DNA of 64,000 nucleotides, taken from positions 84,982,756 through 85,046,755 of the forward strand of contig CM060731.1 of NCBI GenBank assembly GCA_030704615.1. Direction: 5' to 3'. Source of the DNA: Takakia lepidozioides (taxonomy: Eukaryota; Streptophyta; Takakiopsida; Takakiales; Takakiaceae). Both the position numbers and the translations under genes were made by a program. Every line of letters begins with the position of its first letter. Position 1 is the first letter of the stretch. A model generated the notes under the pieces. The model was given only the letters and a program-made list of their open reading frames with translations. It did not search any database and was not told where the DNA came from. This document shows, in pieces, positions 34,159-45,805 of the stretch.

Positions 34159-36426
34159 CTATCTACACCACACAGGCTTCTCAGGTTGTTTAAGAGGACA
34201 TTCACCTACTTTCTTCCACGACTTGCAGAGCAAGTCCCCAGGATCGGTGCAGTACAGGCCCAGGCTGGATACCCAAAATTGCATGCCAACCAATGCACGC
34301 CCGTGCTCTGCCTCGACTTTTGCCTTGGCTAGGTTCAAGTCTTCTTCTGACAGCTCTCCATACAACACACTCATATGAGGCTTGTATTCTGCCACAGTTT
34401 CAACATATGAAGACATCTTAGCTGAGCGTTCTATATTTTACTTATGAAGCAAATATGAACCATAACTTCAATCGGGGAGGCACAATGCTCCTTTCTGCTA
34501 GTGGTACTACCCACGCATGAAATCCCAGTGTAGCTGTCCCCACCCCCCGAGGTAATAGCTATTGTATCAATCCTTCTGACCATATATTGCTTTCCTCCTG
34601 CTCCATGTTTTCACTTTCGATCATTCACAAACCATCTTGTGCTTGATTCCAACATAGTGCCCAGGCTCAGGTCAAAAGATTTGGCATTTTGGTTACTACC
34701 TGGAGGCTGAAATACAGAATATTACCTATGACCTATGTTAGGAATTGCCAGGGTACACTTGTGATGTTGGTTTAACAAATGAATACTGGTCATCTGGCCC
34801 CTAAGGCTAGCTCACAGGATTGTGTCATCCAGATTAATGGAAACCAACAATATCTCACATGGTTTCACGGGAGAGCCTTGCCTGAGTTCCAACACCTAGC
34901 TCCCTACCACTTCATAATACTGACAAGAAATGTCTATGAAGATTATAATGACTTACTACCCCTTGTGAAGTGAAACTGCATGATGAAGGATGAGTAGTTT
35001 CTCCCGGCATAAGTAACCCGAGCCACATACAAACCCACAATGGTGTTCATCAACAATGAGGTAACATGCAAATTTATTTTAGCACTCAAATACTAGCAGA
35101 ATGGAGTTTTAAAATACGGAGAGAAGTAACTGAGCTGAAAATTTCCGGCCTAGTTAGTGAGGATAGTGAGACTATAGAAGGTGTGCTCACTGGATTTGCC
35201 ATGGTCACCAAGCTCTCCCTCAGGCAACAGACCAAAGCTACGTTGCGCTTGCACATGTGCATCCAGTACCTGCCATGTAGCCAAATACCACCACTACCAT
35301 GAAAAGACCAGAATTCAGCATCTTTGGGCACTCACATTTTCGCCCACTAGCATAGTTGATACAAATGTGAATTACACAAACCTCACATGCTCATTTGAAA
35401 GGAGCACTTCATCATCTTCTCAAATTTTCCCATGACCATATTGAATTTAATGAGAAACACACACACATTACAAACTGGGAGATCAAAGAGGAGATTTCAC
35501 AGATGTTGCCACATCCTGGTGCACTTGTCTTGGGAGGCACACAAAGATAATAATAGCATAACAAGTGAATTGCATGAACTGTCAATACTCAAAACTTTGT
35601 ACCATTTCACACGAGAAAGCACACAAAATCTTGAACAGAAAATACCAATACACTAGGCTCTAGAGTGGACATCCAGATGGGAGGGCCGGCGACCAGTCAA
35701 GGCTTGCCTCACCATATGTTGCTGCATGAACTAGACAGTAAGTAATGGCATCGATCTGTGAAGGATCATACATGATACCTTGTGGAGTTTGGTGCATCAA
35801 GGCCTAGAGACACCGACATTGAAATCTATCCATACCCAGGCCATACCATGCCGGTATTGGTAGAGGAGTTTGTGAGCAGGCCATGGGAATTGCATAATCA
35901 TCCATTGCACCATCCAAAAAAAGATGGTATTAGGACTGTGCGAAGCACAGACCTTTCCAGCAAGGTATGGTTGCCTAAGTCCACATCCAAGACTCTGAAA
36001 AGCTCTGAAAGAAAGCCCAAAGTGGGCATAGGATCAGACCTCGGGAGAAGGCTCGACGGTGAGGTACACACACTGATGGAAGTTGCTCCCGCATTGGACT
36101 CCAGTCACAGTATAATTGTAGGGCTTGACGGAGCTGCAGAGGGCATTCAAACTGGCCTTGGCCTCTGTCAGTGTCACCAGGTGCGCACCTAAGACTGTCA
36201 CATGGGCCTCAAACGCAGGGCCATTGTATGTCTGTCGCAGTTGCGTCATCGCCAGATGCAGTGTAGGATTGTACTGAGAGGGAACTGCCCACACCGAGTA
36301 CATGCCTGGCATTTCCACCACCACCGGTGTAATTTCCACGGGAGGCTCTGTGCTCGCTTCACCCTCAGCCACGCCCTCAGCGGGATTTGTAGCGCCCTCC
36401 TCGGCTACAGGGCTCTGGTCGGCCAT
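34159..36426 (-). CDS. Cyclic phosphodiesterase-like protein (2H phosphoesterase family)
   Basis: Likely opens ADP-ribose 1'',2''-cyclic phosphate or 2',3'-cyclic nucleotides, as plant CPDases do in tRNA-splicing by-product turnover. Exon 1 is 36426-36040 and exon 2 is 34416-34159, a 214-residue product with a 1.6-kb intron. After a 35-residue Glu/Pro-rich N terminus come MYSVWAVPSQYNP, then the first H-x-T motif in FEAHVTVLGAH, then QCVYLTVEPS. Exon 2 has the second motif in YKPHMSVLYGEL (H-x-S) and ends in FWVSSLGLYCTD..KSWKKV. The exon-1 donor (GAG then GTCTGA) is weak, and a small exon could be missing between the two. Family assignment is firm; substrate is inference. Confidence 0.85.
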
Positions 36427-38550
36427 TGTTCGCCGACAATGAGAGCGCTATAATCCTGATGGTGTGGTGATGGTCAACAAATGCAAGATCCAATTGTAAT
36501 GCACCAGCTACTCCAAATCCCTCTACATTGGTTAACTCATTTCGAACTTGCTGGGCAGTGGCTTGATTTAACCTCATGCATGAAGCAAACGCACACTACA
36601 AAAGTCTAACAATTTCTGAGTAAGTAAGAAAAGAACCTAACTTCATACGTCGATGTAAAGCCCAAATAGCTTATAGGATAACAAACAATCAAAGCACCAG
36701 AAAACCATGCCTACATCACTGCACGAAGACACAGAGCCTTTGAAGATAAGATGTCAAAAATTTCCCGTCTTGAAAACTAAAGGCATATGGCAGGATGAGG
36801 AGCCTCTGATGAAACAACAGAAGTCTCCCTCTAATCTCGTAATCCATGAGGCAGGGATGATGCTCCGTCTCAACTTCTTGCACCATGCAAGCTGTGCAAA
36901 TCCATCCTCATACTGAGTCATCTGTATGTCTCGATCTGGAGAGTTAGCGAGCTGACTCTCAAACTCCGCAAAGCTCTGGAGACTGATGTTGAGAATGTGG
37001 GGGACAAGTAGTGGCACAGGGATGCGGTTAGGTTCATGCCGAGGAAGTTATCGTTGTTATGAAGTGATGCTGTGCTAAACGCACCAGTTCTGGACGGTGT
37101 GATTTTGATATTGAAGAGGAAATAAGGCATCCACATGATCATGAACACTAAACCAAAACTGACAAATGATCGGCTTGCAGCTGACTAAAATCTCGCTTGT
37201 GTAATTACTAATCACCCGCACATGTCATTCTGAGGGTCGCTGGCTCTCAATTGACAACCCAATTCGGAACGTAATATTCATAAGTGCTACAATGATAAGT
37301 GAGAAACACTGTAGTAGCTTCTGCACCACCTATCCACCTAATTCCAGTGGCAGCCCTCAAGATCTAGGAGGCGCCATAGCAATGGACACTCTTCTCTGGG
37401 CATTGTCCCTCCACGGCACAGCCCATTAATCCGCTGCAACGGGTACTCATTCCGAATCCGCACTCGTCAGGAGTTACACCCATCCCCACCCCGCCGGTGA
37501 GTAAGAAGAGCCGCAGTCTTCCCACTTCAGCATGTGTCAAACTTTCCCTCTCTGTCATCCCCCCACCGTGTTCGAGTGAGTGGTTTCTGCTTGACTTCTA
37601 ACTTTTATCACGAGGGTCACCATCTCTTTACAATGTCTGTACAGTAATCGTGGAGGCTACATTGAACATCGAGGATCGTGGAGCCGGCCGCAATGACTTG
37701 TCCGTGACCACTTGTCAAAGCAGATTCACATTCATGACCATTGACTAGTAAGCCGTTATAAAAAGAAGCGCCAATGCGGAAAGCAATTCGAAGGACCACA
37801 GTGGAGTCCGGATGGCTCTTGGCACCCCTCACCCAACAACACTGTCGAGTATGCAGTTTCCAGGCTTGACACACATGCATAGAATCATGAGAAGCATTGA
37901 GGAGTTGCTTTGGGCAGTAGGTTCATGGATAGGAAAGTGAAGCTCAGAGACCCCCTCTTGAACAGATGCGTGAATAAAGTGGTGATTTAAATCCATATGC
38001 TGATGTGAACTATCAGTAGACATGGAACTAAGGACTGGATACACAATGCCTGCAAGGAGGGTTCAAGTGTTCACAATAAGCTTTTTGGTGAATATTGCTT
38101 TGGAGGTCTCACCACTCCCTGATCAAAAGTGGCTCTACATCTTTTGTAGCCTACTGAAGGAAGGTGAGTGAGTGATCACAAAACCAAACCCACTGAGGAT
38201 CTACATGCTAGCATAGGATATCTGATAGCATCCCACTTGATATCGAAATCGAACAAGTGGATCTCTCATAGAGTGATAGTGCTCTCTTATGAACGGCTTT
38301 CATCATAAAAACACATTTTTCTGTCAGTCGAAAGGGTCCCTTTCTATGGTCATACAAACTTGCACCCATCGTGCACCACTACACCAGGAAACCACTAAAT
38401 TACCATGGTTTCAGGCGTCACCCTAGACATTCCCAGGCCAAAACATAAACCCACCTACCTACTGCAAACCTGAATGGCAGAAGCTGAGCATAGTGTATAT
38501 ATGAATTGCAATTCTAATGGAGGATGATTGGGAATGGAAGAGGCTCTAGG
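36427..38550 (-). other. Region with possible unassigned minus-strand exons
   Basis: Upstream of the phosphodiesterase gene, minus-strand frames at about 37030-36870 (HILNISLQSFAEFESQL, then DIQMTQYEDGFAQL) and 37830-37630 (ILDVQCSLHDYC) look protein-like but are short and not joined by convincing splice sites. I do not recognise them. No repeats were seen. Confidence 0.2.
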
Positions 38551-38582
38551 ACGATCAGTAGAAGCAAGTCACAAAGACAAAT

Positions 38583-38765
38583 AATCCCTTTCTAACCTGA
38601 ATTGTAGTCCCAGCAGACAGTGTGGAGAGAATTCCATATGCGCCAAGGTCAATGGGTAAATTAGGAAAACCAGAAGTGCAAACTTCAAACTTCCACCAAA
38701 GGTTACCCACTTCCTCTCCTGTGCCTCCTTCTTTTTCTAGATATTTCACAAGCCCAACACATTCG
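38583..38765 (-). CDS. Putative internal exon of an unrecognised gene
   Basis: A TGCAG acceptor near 38786 on the minus strand opens a frame that reads FINFECVGLVKYLEKEGG, then NLWWKFEVCTSGFPNLP and ends GTTIQ before a GTTAGA donor at about 38597. Composition is protein-like and the exon borders are plausible. The rest of the gene is not identified; pieces further left on the same strand may belong to it. Confidence 0.3.
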
Positions 38766-39210
38766 AAATTTATGAAAACTGCACATCGTTGAATGCACTG
38801 TAAGAGGACTTAGTAATAAAACATACTACTCATCCACCATCTGTTTTCTTGTCAGCCCAATGTCGTATCATGAGTGAAAGCCTATATATGTGCATGTGGA
38901 ACAATCTGGCCTGATACCAACAAGCAAAGTACAGCAAGCAATAATAGTGGAAGCTGGCAGGCACTGGGCTGGGCCAGTGGCGCTCCCTGGGACTATAATA
39001 AAGCTAATAAAACCGACCCACAAAATTGATGCAGAATGGGTTGGCAAAGGCAAGCCTCTGTTTCTAGTTCTTCCAAGGGCAGAGAGCAACTGTAGATGAC
39101 AAATATCAGACCAAGACTCCATAGCCTCTGTTATCAACACTTCATGCAACAGCCGAGGGAGGGATTATGGAGCACCATCAGAGTGTTCGTAGTCCTACAA
39201 AAAATAAAAA

Positions 39211-39924
39211 CTACTTGAGATCGAAACCTGGGGTAGGAGGTGCTGGGTTGGCATCAAAACTGTCCAACTTCTCACTTCTGAGAGGATGAACCTCCTCTTT
39301 TTTCCCTCCAAACCATCCGCCCAGCCATGAACTTCCGCTCCCTGATTCCTTGTCCGATGCTTGGCTTTGCTCGGGAAAGGGTTGCGAAAACTGCGCAGGT
39401 GTGGGCGGGGTACCTGGAAAGCCCGAGAAAGCTCCTCCATACCCACCTGGTCCAGCTCCAGCTCCAGCCATTTGAGGCATCTCTTCCAAAGGGGGTGGCT
39501 GCGCGAGATTGGATGTAATCCTATTAAGCATGATGCCCGCCCCCTCGATGAGTGCAAGCAACACTCCGCCGAAGATAGCAGACCTCGTGGCCGATTTCAT
39601 GCCTGCCCTAAGTTGAAGAAACCCACCCGTGGCTGCACCTGCAGCTATGGAGTTCCATGGATCCTCCTTTTGGCGCAAGTATACACAGGTGCAATCGAAC
39701 GTGCTGAAGAGCCCACCCCATACAGCAAAGCTTCCACCAATCCTTGGAGCATTGACCCGCACAGCCTGCGTGCCGCCAATGACGCGCTCCCCCCTTGGCG
39801 AGTTCTTCATTCCCCGTACGAAATGCCAGGCCGAGCCCCCGACTGCCCCCATACTGAAAGCACCCCCAATGTCATCCACAATCCTGTCTGGACAAGGCTC
39901 CCTCGCATGATCAGGAGTTGTCAT
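39211..39924 (-). CDS. TIM17: TIM17-type mitochondrial inner-membrane translocase subunit
   Basis: Core of the TIM23 presequence translocase. Single exon, 237 residues; ATG at 39924 is preferred over one four codons upstream because the protein then starts MTTPDHAREPCPDRI, as TIM17 proteins do. The family features follow: four glycine-rich membrane segments, DDIGGAFSMGAVGGSAWHF, RIGGSFAVWGGLFSTFDC, QKEDPWNSIAAGAATGG and FGGVLLALIEGAGIMLNR. After residue 143 there is a long tail rich in Gly, Pro and Ser ending PPTPGFDLK. Tails of this type occur in plant TIM17, but this one is long. The gene looks intact. Confidence 0.93.
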   Translation of the reverse strand: MTTPDHAREPCPDRIVDDIGGAFSMGAVGGSAWHFVRGMKNSPRGERVIGGTQAVRVNAPRIGGSFAVWGGLFSTFDCTCVYLRQKEDPWNSIAAGAATGGFLQLRAGMKSATRSAIFGGVLLALIEGAGIMLNRITSNLAQPPPLEEMPQMAGAGAGPGGYGGAFSGFPGTPPTPAQFSQPFPEQSQASDKESGSGSSWLGGWFGGKKEEVHPLRSEKLDSFDANPAPPTPGFDLK

Positions 39925-40189
39925 TGCAATCCTCAATCCAGATACAAACCACGAGTATCAAACCCCACTTTCTTTCCTTCCTCGGTTTCCTGGCACTCAC
40001 ACAAACCCACCTTCTAATACTTTAAAGGAATGAACCTCACGACCCACAGGATATAAAATCGTCTCAACCCCTAAACTTCCTTTCCTTCCCTTCAATGACC
40101 CTTCGAGACGTAACCCAGCAACCCGACCAGCTGCAACCAGACCTCTGGAGCCATAGCATGTAAGTTAGGTAGGTTTGGGGGAGGGGAAA

Positions 40190-41790
40190 TCAATATATGT
40201 ATTCAGAGGTTTGTTTTGTTTTGTTTTGTTTTGTTTGTTTTGTCACCTTGAGATGTCCCAAATCGCAAGGTCCCATCCCTGGTGCTTGGTACCGTTGGAA
40301 AGCCCTTGACAAGGAGGGGTGCTCGGGCTTGGTCTCATGATTTTTGGACCCAGGTGTGGGAGATGTGGAATTCCAAGTACCTTTGGTAGCTGGAAATTCA
40401 CAAAAAATAGCGAAAATGGCAAAGTGGGCATTCCTAGACAATGGTTGGATCCTCGACGGGAGAGATATCAAGACAAAGGTCTCTGGTTCAAATCTGGTCG
40501 TAGGCTCTGTGGAAAATATTTTATTAGATATGGCTTGCTTCATATATTGATGCACTTGGACTTAGATGACATTGGACACTTGGGCCAACGGCACAGGCTA
40601 CCCTAGTCAATACATGAAGCGAGACATGAAGCGAGACGTTTGTTTTGTTTTGTTTTGTAGCGTCCTTGAGATCTCCCAAACCGCGGCCCCAGCGTGGGTG
40701 CTTGGTGTCGTTGGAAAGCCCTCGACGAGGAGGGGTGCACCGGCTTGGTCTCATGATTTTTGGACAAGCGGTGAGGGAGATGTGGAATTCCAAGTACTTT
40801 TCGTCACTGGAAATTCACAAAAAATAGCAAAAATGGCAAAGTGGGCCTTCCTGGGACAATGGTTGGAGCCTCGACGGGAGAGATATCAAGGGGTCTCCGG
40901 TTCAAATCTGGTCGTAGGCTCTGTGGAAAAATAACGATTAGACTTAGATGACATTGGACACTTGGGCCAACGGCAAAGGCTACCCTAGAGGTCGCATTTG
41001 GGCCTCGACATAGGAGACGCACTTGCATACATAGGAGATTGCACTTGGCTTAGATGACGCTTGACACTTGGGCCAACGGTATAGGCTAATGTTTGGGAGA
41101 TCTAGGGTAGTCTGTGCCATTGGCCTATGTGTGAAGAATTGAAATCTAAGCCCAAGAGCAATCCATGTGCGTCTCACATGTAGAGGCCCAAGTGCGACCT
41201 CCAGTATCCAATATCACCTAAGTCCAAGTGCAATCCCAAAGCCCACTTTGCTATTTTTGCAATCTCCCCTGTCGCGAATTTCCAGCGACCAAAAGCACTT
41301 GAAATTCAGCGTGGGTGCTTGGTGCCATTGGAAAGCCCTCGATGAGGAGGGGTGCACCGGCTTGGTCTCACAATTTTTGGACAAGCGGTGAGGGAGATGT
41401 GGAATTCCAAGTACTTTTGGTCGCTAGAAATTCACAAAAAATAGCAAAAATGGCAAAGTGGGCATTCCTCAGACAACGGTTGGAGCCTCGACCGGAGAGA
41501 TATAAAGGGAAAGGTCTCCGGTTCAAATCTGGTCGGAGGCTCTGTGGTAAAAAAAACTTACTTAGATGACATTGGGCCGTTGGAAATTCGGGAAAAATAG
41601 CAACATGGGCATTCATGGGAGAATGGTTGGAGCCTTGACGGGAGAGACAACAATGGAGAGGTCTCCGGTTCAAATCTGGTCATAGGCTATGTGAAAAAAA
41701 AAATGATCAGATATGGCTAATCATTAGACTTATATGACAGTGGACACTTGGCCCAACAGCACAGGCTACCCTAGAGGTCGCACTTGGTGT
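40190..41790. repeat. Cluster of tRNA-SINE-like repeats (3-4 copies)
   Basis: Copies near 40250-40530, 40660-40945 and 41300-41560, with a partial one at 41575-41700, share TTGGTCTCATGATTTTTGG, TGGCAAAGTGGGC (fits the A-box TRGCNNAGTGG) and GGTTCAAATCTGGTC (fits a B-box), about 65 bases apart. They are separated by GACATTGGACACTTGGGCC stretches. GTTTT repeats (40212-40240, 40645-40665) lie beside two of them. A tRNA-derived SINE family is the best reading; orientation is +. Confidence 0.55.
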
Positions 41791-41794
41791 TTGA

Positions 41795-42450
41795 AAGCAA
41801 TAAAAAATCATTTGATCAGCGAACGATGGGTTCACCCTTTCAATCAATTTTGATTGACCTGATACTCAACACGTACCTCTGACAAGGTATGTCCAACACA
41901 CTCGTAAAGATTGGAAGCAATCAAAAATCATTTCAATAGCGAACGATGGGTTCACCCTTTCAATCAATTTCGATTGACCTGATACTCGACACGTACCTCT
42001 GACAAGGTATGTCCAACACACTCACAAATATTGGAAGCAATCAAAAATCATTTGAACAGCGAACGATGGGTTCACCCTTTGAATCAATTTCGATTGACCT
42101 GATACTTGATATGTACCTCTGACAAGGTATGTCCAACACACTCGCAATGTTTGAAAGCAATCAAAAATCATTTGAACATCAAACGATGGGTTCACCCTTT
42201 CAATCAATTTTGATTGACTTCATACTTGAGAGGAGCATGTGACAAGGTATGTCCAACACACTCGCAAAGATTGAAAGCAATAAAAAATTCATTTAAACAG
42301 TTCACGATGGGTTCACCCTTTCAATATTTGCTTCACCTGATACTTGAGAGGACATGTGACAAGATATGTCTAACACACTCGCAAAGAATGAAAAGCAATA
42401 AAAATTCATTTGAACAGCGAACGTTGAGTTCACGCTTTCAATCAATTTCT
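41795..42450. repeat. Tandem satellite, about 120 bp unit, 5-6 copies
   Basis: Units contain GATGGGTTCACCCTTTCAAT, a TCAATCAATTTTGATTGA hairpin, then CTCTGACAAGGTATGTCCAA. The start of each unit is offset by 117-120 bases (GGTTCACCCTTT near 41830, 41948, 42068, 42188, 42308). Later units are less conserved. Confidence 0.88.
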
Positions 42451-43185
42451 ACGCGGTCGCCAGTGGGCCCTCGGGACCACCGGCTTCCGGTCCCCATCGC
42501 TTTTTTCTTTTTTTCTTTTTTTTGTACCCCTGCGGCTACTGTTGTGGCGGTCGCCAGTTGGGGGGTCGGGACCGCGATACTTTCTTAAAATTTGTTAATC
42601 CATTCAGCGGTCCCTTTTATTTAGGTTTTTATTTATTTATTTATTTTAAACCCAGGAGGCGACCGTTGTGGCGGTCGCCTATTGGGGGCTCGGAACCATG
42701 AGACTAGCTGAACGTTTTTTTTTTTAAAAAAAAATGTTTCCACTTGGTTTTTTACCCATGAGGCGACCGCTCCGGCGGTCAGCGATTGGGGGCTCGGGAC
42801 CGCCAGACTGGCGGTCCCCACCTTTTTGGTTTTTTGTTTCCACTTGTTTTTGTACCCATGAGGTGATCGCCTCGGCGGTCGTCGATGAGGGGCTCGGGAC
42901 CGCCAGACTGGCGGTCCCCACCTTTTCTTTTTGTTTCTTTTTGTTTTGTACCCATGAGGCGACCGCTGCGGCGGTTGCCGTTTGGGGGCTTGGGACCACC
43001 AGACTGGCGGTCCCAATGTCGCTCCTGGCCGTGTGTGTGGGGGGGGGTGCTGCCAGACGACCGCTAGAGTGGCGGTCACCACCATCGCCACGTCACCCAG
43101 CACACAAGCGACTGCCGTTGTGGCGGTCGCCGGAATCGCCACGTCGTGCGTCCCGTAGGCGACTGCCATTGTGGCGGTCGCCCGT
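42451..43185. repeat. GC-rich hairpin satellite, about 105-120 bp unit, about 6 copies
   Basis: Units contain ACCCATGAGGCGACCGC..GCGGTCGCC and GGGACCGCCAGACTGGCGGT, the latter a 10-base perfect inverted repeat with GAC in the loop. Best copies are near 42795, 42895 and 42990; flanking ones are diverged. Long ORFs on both strands are caused by the repeat. Confidence 0.88.
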
Positions 43186-43261
43186 CTTGCCACCCTTTCC
43201 TACCCTCTTAACGTGTAGTGTATTAATTGGAAGAGGGCAATGGCTGTGGGCTTGGGGCGCT

Positions 43262-43267
43262 TATAAA
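43262..43267 (+). promoter_or_regulatory. TATA box of the RING-finger gene
   Basis: TATAAA follows a GC-rich stretch, with a CTTCACTTTCACTCC pyrimidine-rich stretch 20 bases later. The main ORF starts 420 bases downstream. The leader between contains GT..AG pairs (43410-43469, 43534-43624) that may be 5' UTR introns. Confidence 0.5.
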
Positions 43268-43686
43268 GGAGGGTAAGCCCCTCTTCACTTTCACTCCAAG
43301 CTCAGCTTTGTTGCCCTCGAATGTGTGGCATTCATGGAAGAGAGTTGGCTAGGAGGGGCCCATGGAAAGGGGTCATGAAGTTTTGCGTTTTCTTCCATGG
43401 AAACCGCTGGTAAACCTTTGAACCCATTTCATTGGATTTAAACTATTTTTCAAATGTTGTGTTGTGTAGTTGAAGAGATGCAAGTGGTGAAAAGGGGAGA
43501 CAAATGGGTCGAGCCTCCTCAGTGTCGACATAGGTACGACATATGTAAATATATTTTGTAAGTATGATCATGGTGGTGGTAGTCACAAATGATCACTACA
43601 GAGTATTGTTTTGGTTCTCTGCAGGGCGATTTGCAGGCCAATATTGAAGGGTTGTGAATACAAACACGCATGACATTCCCCGCAAA

Positions 43687-45805
43687 ATGGCTGAAGGAAG
43701 CGAAGATGGGCGTCCCATACCCCAACATATTGGACCTGAGCAGGCAAGCAATAAATCTTATCGCAAAGGTGTAAGGCAACAATTGAACAGCAAAATTTCA
43801 CAAAATTGGGATGTTCTGGTCGAAGAGGGTTGGGAGGACTTTCCTTTGAATTGCAAGTGGACATGGTTTCGATGCACAAAATACGTGAAAATGCATCATA
43901 TAAACCATTTGTGGCCTTTGGAAAGACATGCGGTGCAAACGAAATTATTTGGAATTCGCTTCCTGCATGGACAAACATTTTCGGCATAGGGCACGTGAGG
44001 TGAGCCTTAAATTGTGGGGCGAGGAGTTGTACAAAAACCAAATTAACTACACCTTAGCAACTATGGTGTATGTAGAGCTTGTTTTGCACAGAGTTGTGGA
44101 CTGGCAAACCGCCACAAAGAGGAAGAAGCCGAAAGTATGGCCTGGTAGTGACATTCCCGACACTTTTGTGCAACAGCTTCAACCCACAGAGCAAGTGCAG
44201 GGTAAGTCTACATTGTTGGAGCATGAGGCTTCAACGCTCGAATCCATGCAACCAAGTCTCATGAAAGAACTGGCCACACGAGACCGTCGAATCAAAGAAT
44301 TGGAGGAGCTCATTGAAAAGCTGAGGAAACAAATATTGGACTTGGAAATGAAAGTGGAATCAACTTGCCATTCCGTCGATATTCATAATTGTACCGCACT
44401 AGTCATCCATAGAACCGCCACCTATAAACAGATGCATACTGAAGGGAGCCAAGGGGTAGGAGAAATGGTCATGGCAGATTCCGAAGCCAGGCCGATACTC
44501 GGGTATATGGAATACATTGTGCCAAACGAACAACAAATTATGAATGAAAGAAGTCGGAAAGGGAAAGAGGTCATGCTTGAATCTGGAGAATGTTCGAGGA
44601 CAACCGTTCACACTGATTATTTTGGTGAATTGTATGAGGTGGTTAGGGAGCGGGATACTGCTAGGGCGGTTGCCTCCCGTTTGGCGCACGATATGGACAT
44701 TTGGAGGTATGTACCAGGGGCTGGGCACTGGGAAAATTGGGTGTGGTTTGGAAAAAAATTGGCATCACGAGTAAGAGAAACGGAGTGGGCGTTGTCTCAA
44801 CTACAAGAGATTGCAGGTATGCCAAGCAGCCTTTATCGGGACAACATTACCACTAACTTGGAGAGGTATAACAATTATATTCGCAATAAGGAGAACTTGC
44901 AGTACACTAGGTTCACCCTCTGGGCTGATGTAGAAGAAATGTTTAACCATTGTTCGCACACAATTTCTAATACCAACATGAGCATTAACTGGGAACTGGA
45001 GATTGAGGAAGAGTGGGATACGAGGCCACGAAAATCAGCCCATGTGAAACTCAATGATCGTACGGATATACCACAAAACCCTGTGCCTTCATTCATCACA
45101 GATGGATCAGTATGCACGATTTGTGAAAACCCCTTTGGACCAGAAGGAGCACACATGCTTGGGTCTTGTGGGCATTTCTTCCACAACACATGTCTTGTAA
45201 CAGCTGCCCCTACTCGGAGTGCATGCCCACAGTGCCATACGCCAATCCATCGTCGATACTATGAATTGTATGGCTTGGAGAAGATCATGCCAATAGGGTA
45301 CGAATACAACAGACACAACTTGCCAATGGACTAAGAGCCTTTCTCGTTTCTCAATTTGCGGCATTGGGGTGAAGTCATGTTGTGGAATCCATATACAAGG
45401 ATGTATGCGGAGGATACAAGCAGAGAGTTCAACATGGATACATTCTGGGTCACATCAAACTGGGAAATCACGAAACGTGCGCGATGCATACCCAATGCTG
45501 AAGAAAGAGAACTGTTTTGCCGGCATTTTGGAAGACATTGGAGTGAAAGAAAAGGTAGGTTCTTCCGAATGCCAGAGTCTCATGTGACAGGGGTGAATAT
45601 GGAGAAATACGACGAACAACCACTTGGGGGGATGTCATTTCAACTCACAATGGAAAGAGCATCCACAAAATATATACACCTCCTCGACTCATACAATGTC
45701 GATAGTACAGATGAAGAGGAGGAGGATGCAAAAGCGAGAGTGTCGCGCACCTCACTTCGGGCTCCCCTTCAAGTTATAGTTACTCGCTTTGATGCGCGCG
45801 CCTAA
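43687..45805 (+). CDS. RING-H2 domain protein of unknown function, with frame break and in-frame stop
   Basis: ATG at 43687 (MAEGSEDGRPIPQHIG). The frame slips near 43965-43985 into a long frame that runs to TAA at 45332. The first part is basic and aromatic, followed by a coiled-coil segment (RDRRIKELEELIEKLRKQIL) at about 44285. A RING-H2 lies near the end: CTICENPFG, then CGHFFHNTC and CPQC, so a ubiquitin-ligase role is possible. After the TAA the same frame stays open to 45805 and continues protein-like (MLWNPYTRMYAED, FCRHFGRHW). Either the stop is a lesion or the tail is a remnant. It could be a repeated, transposon-associated gene family; I recognise no full-length relative. Confidence 0.5.

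Noticed and set aside
36034-36192. Plus-strand ORF 35782-36192 opposite the cyclic phosphodiesterase
   Set aside because: It overlaps exon 1 of the recognised minus-strand gene and its intron; no family likeness.
42633-43276. ORFs of 180 or more codons on both strands in the GGTCGCC repeat
   Set aside because: GC-rich tandem repeat gives open frames in several registers on both strands; no family likeness.
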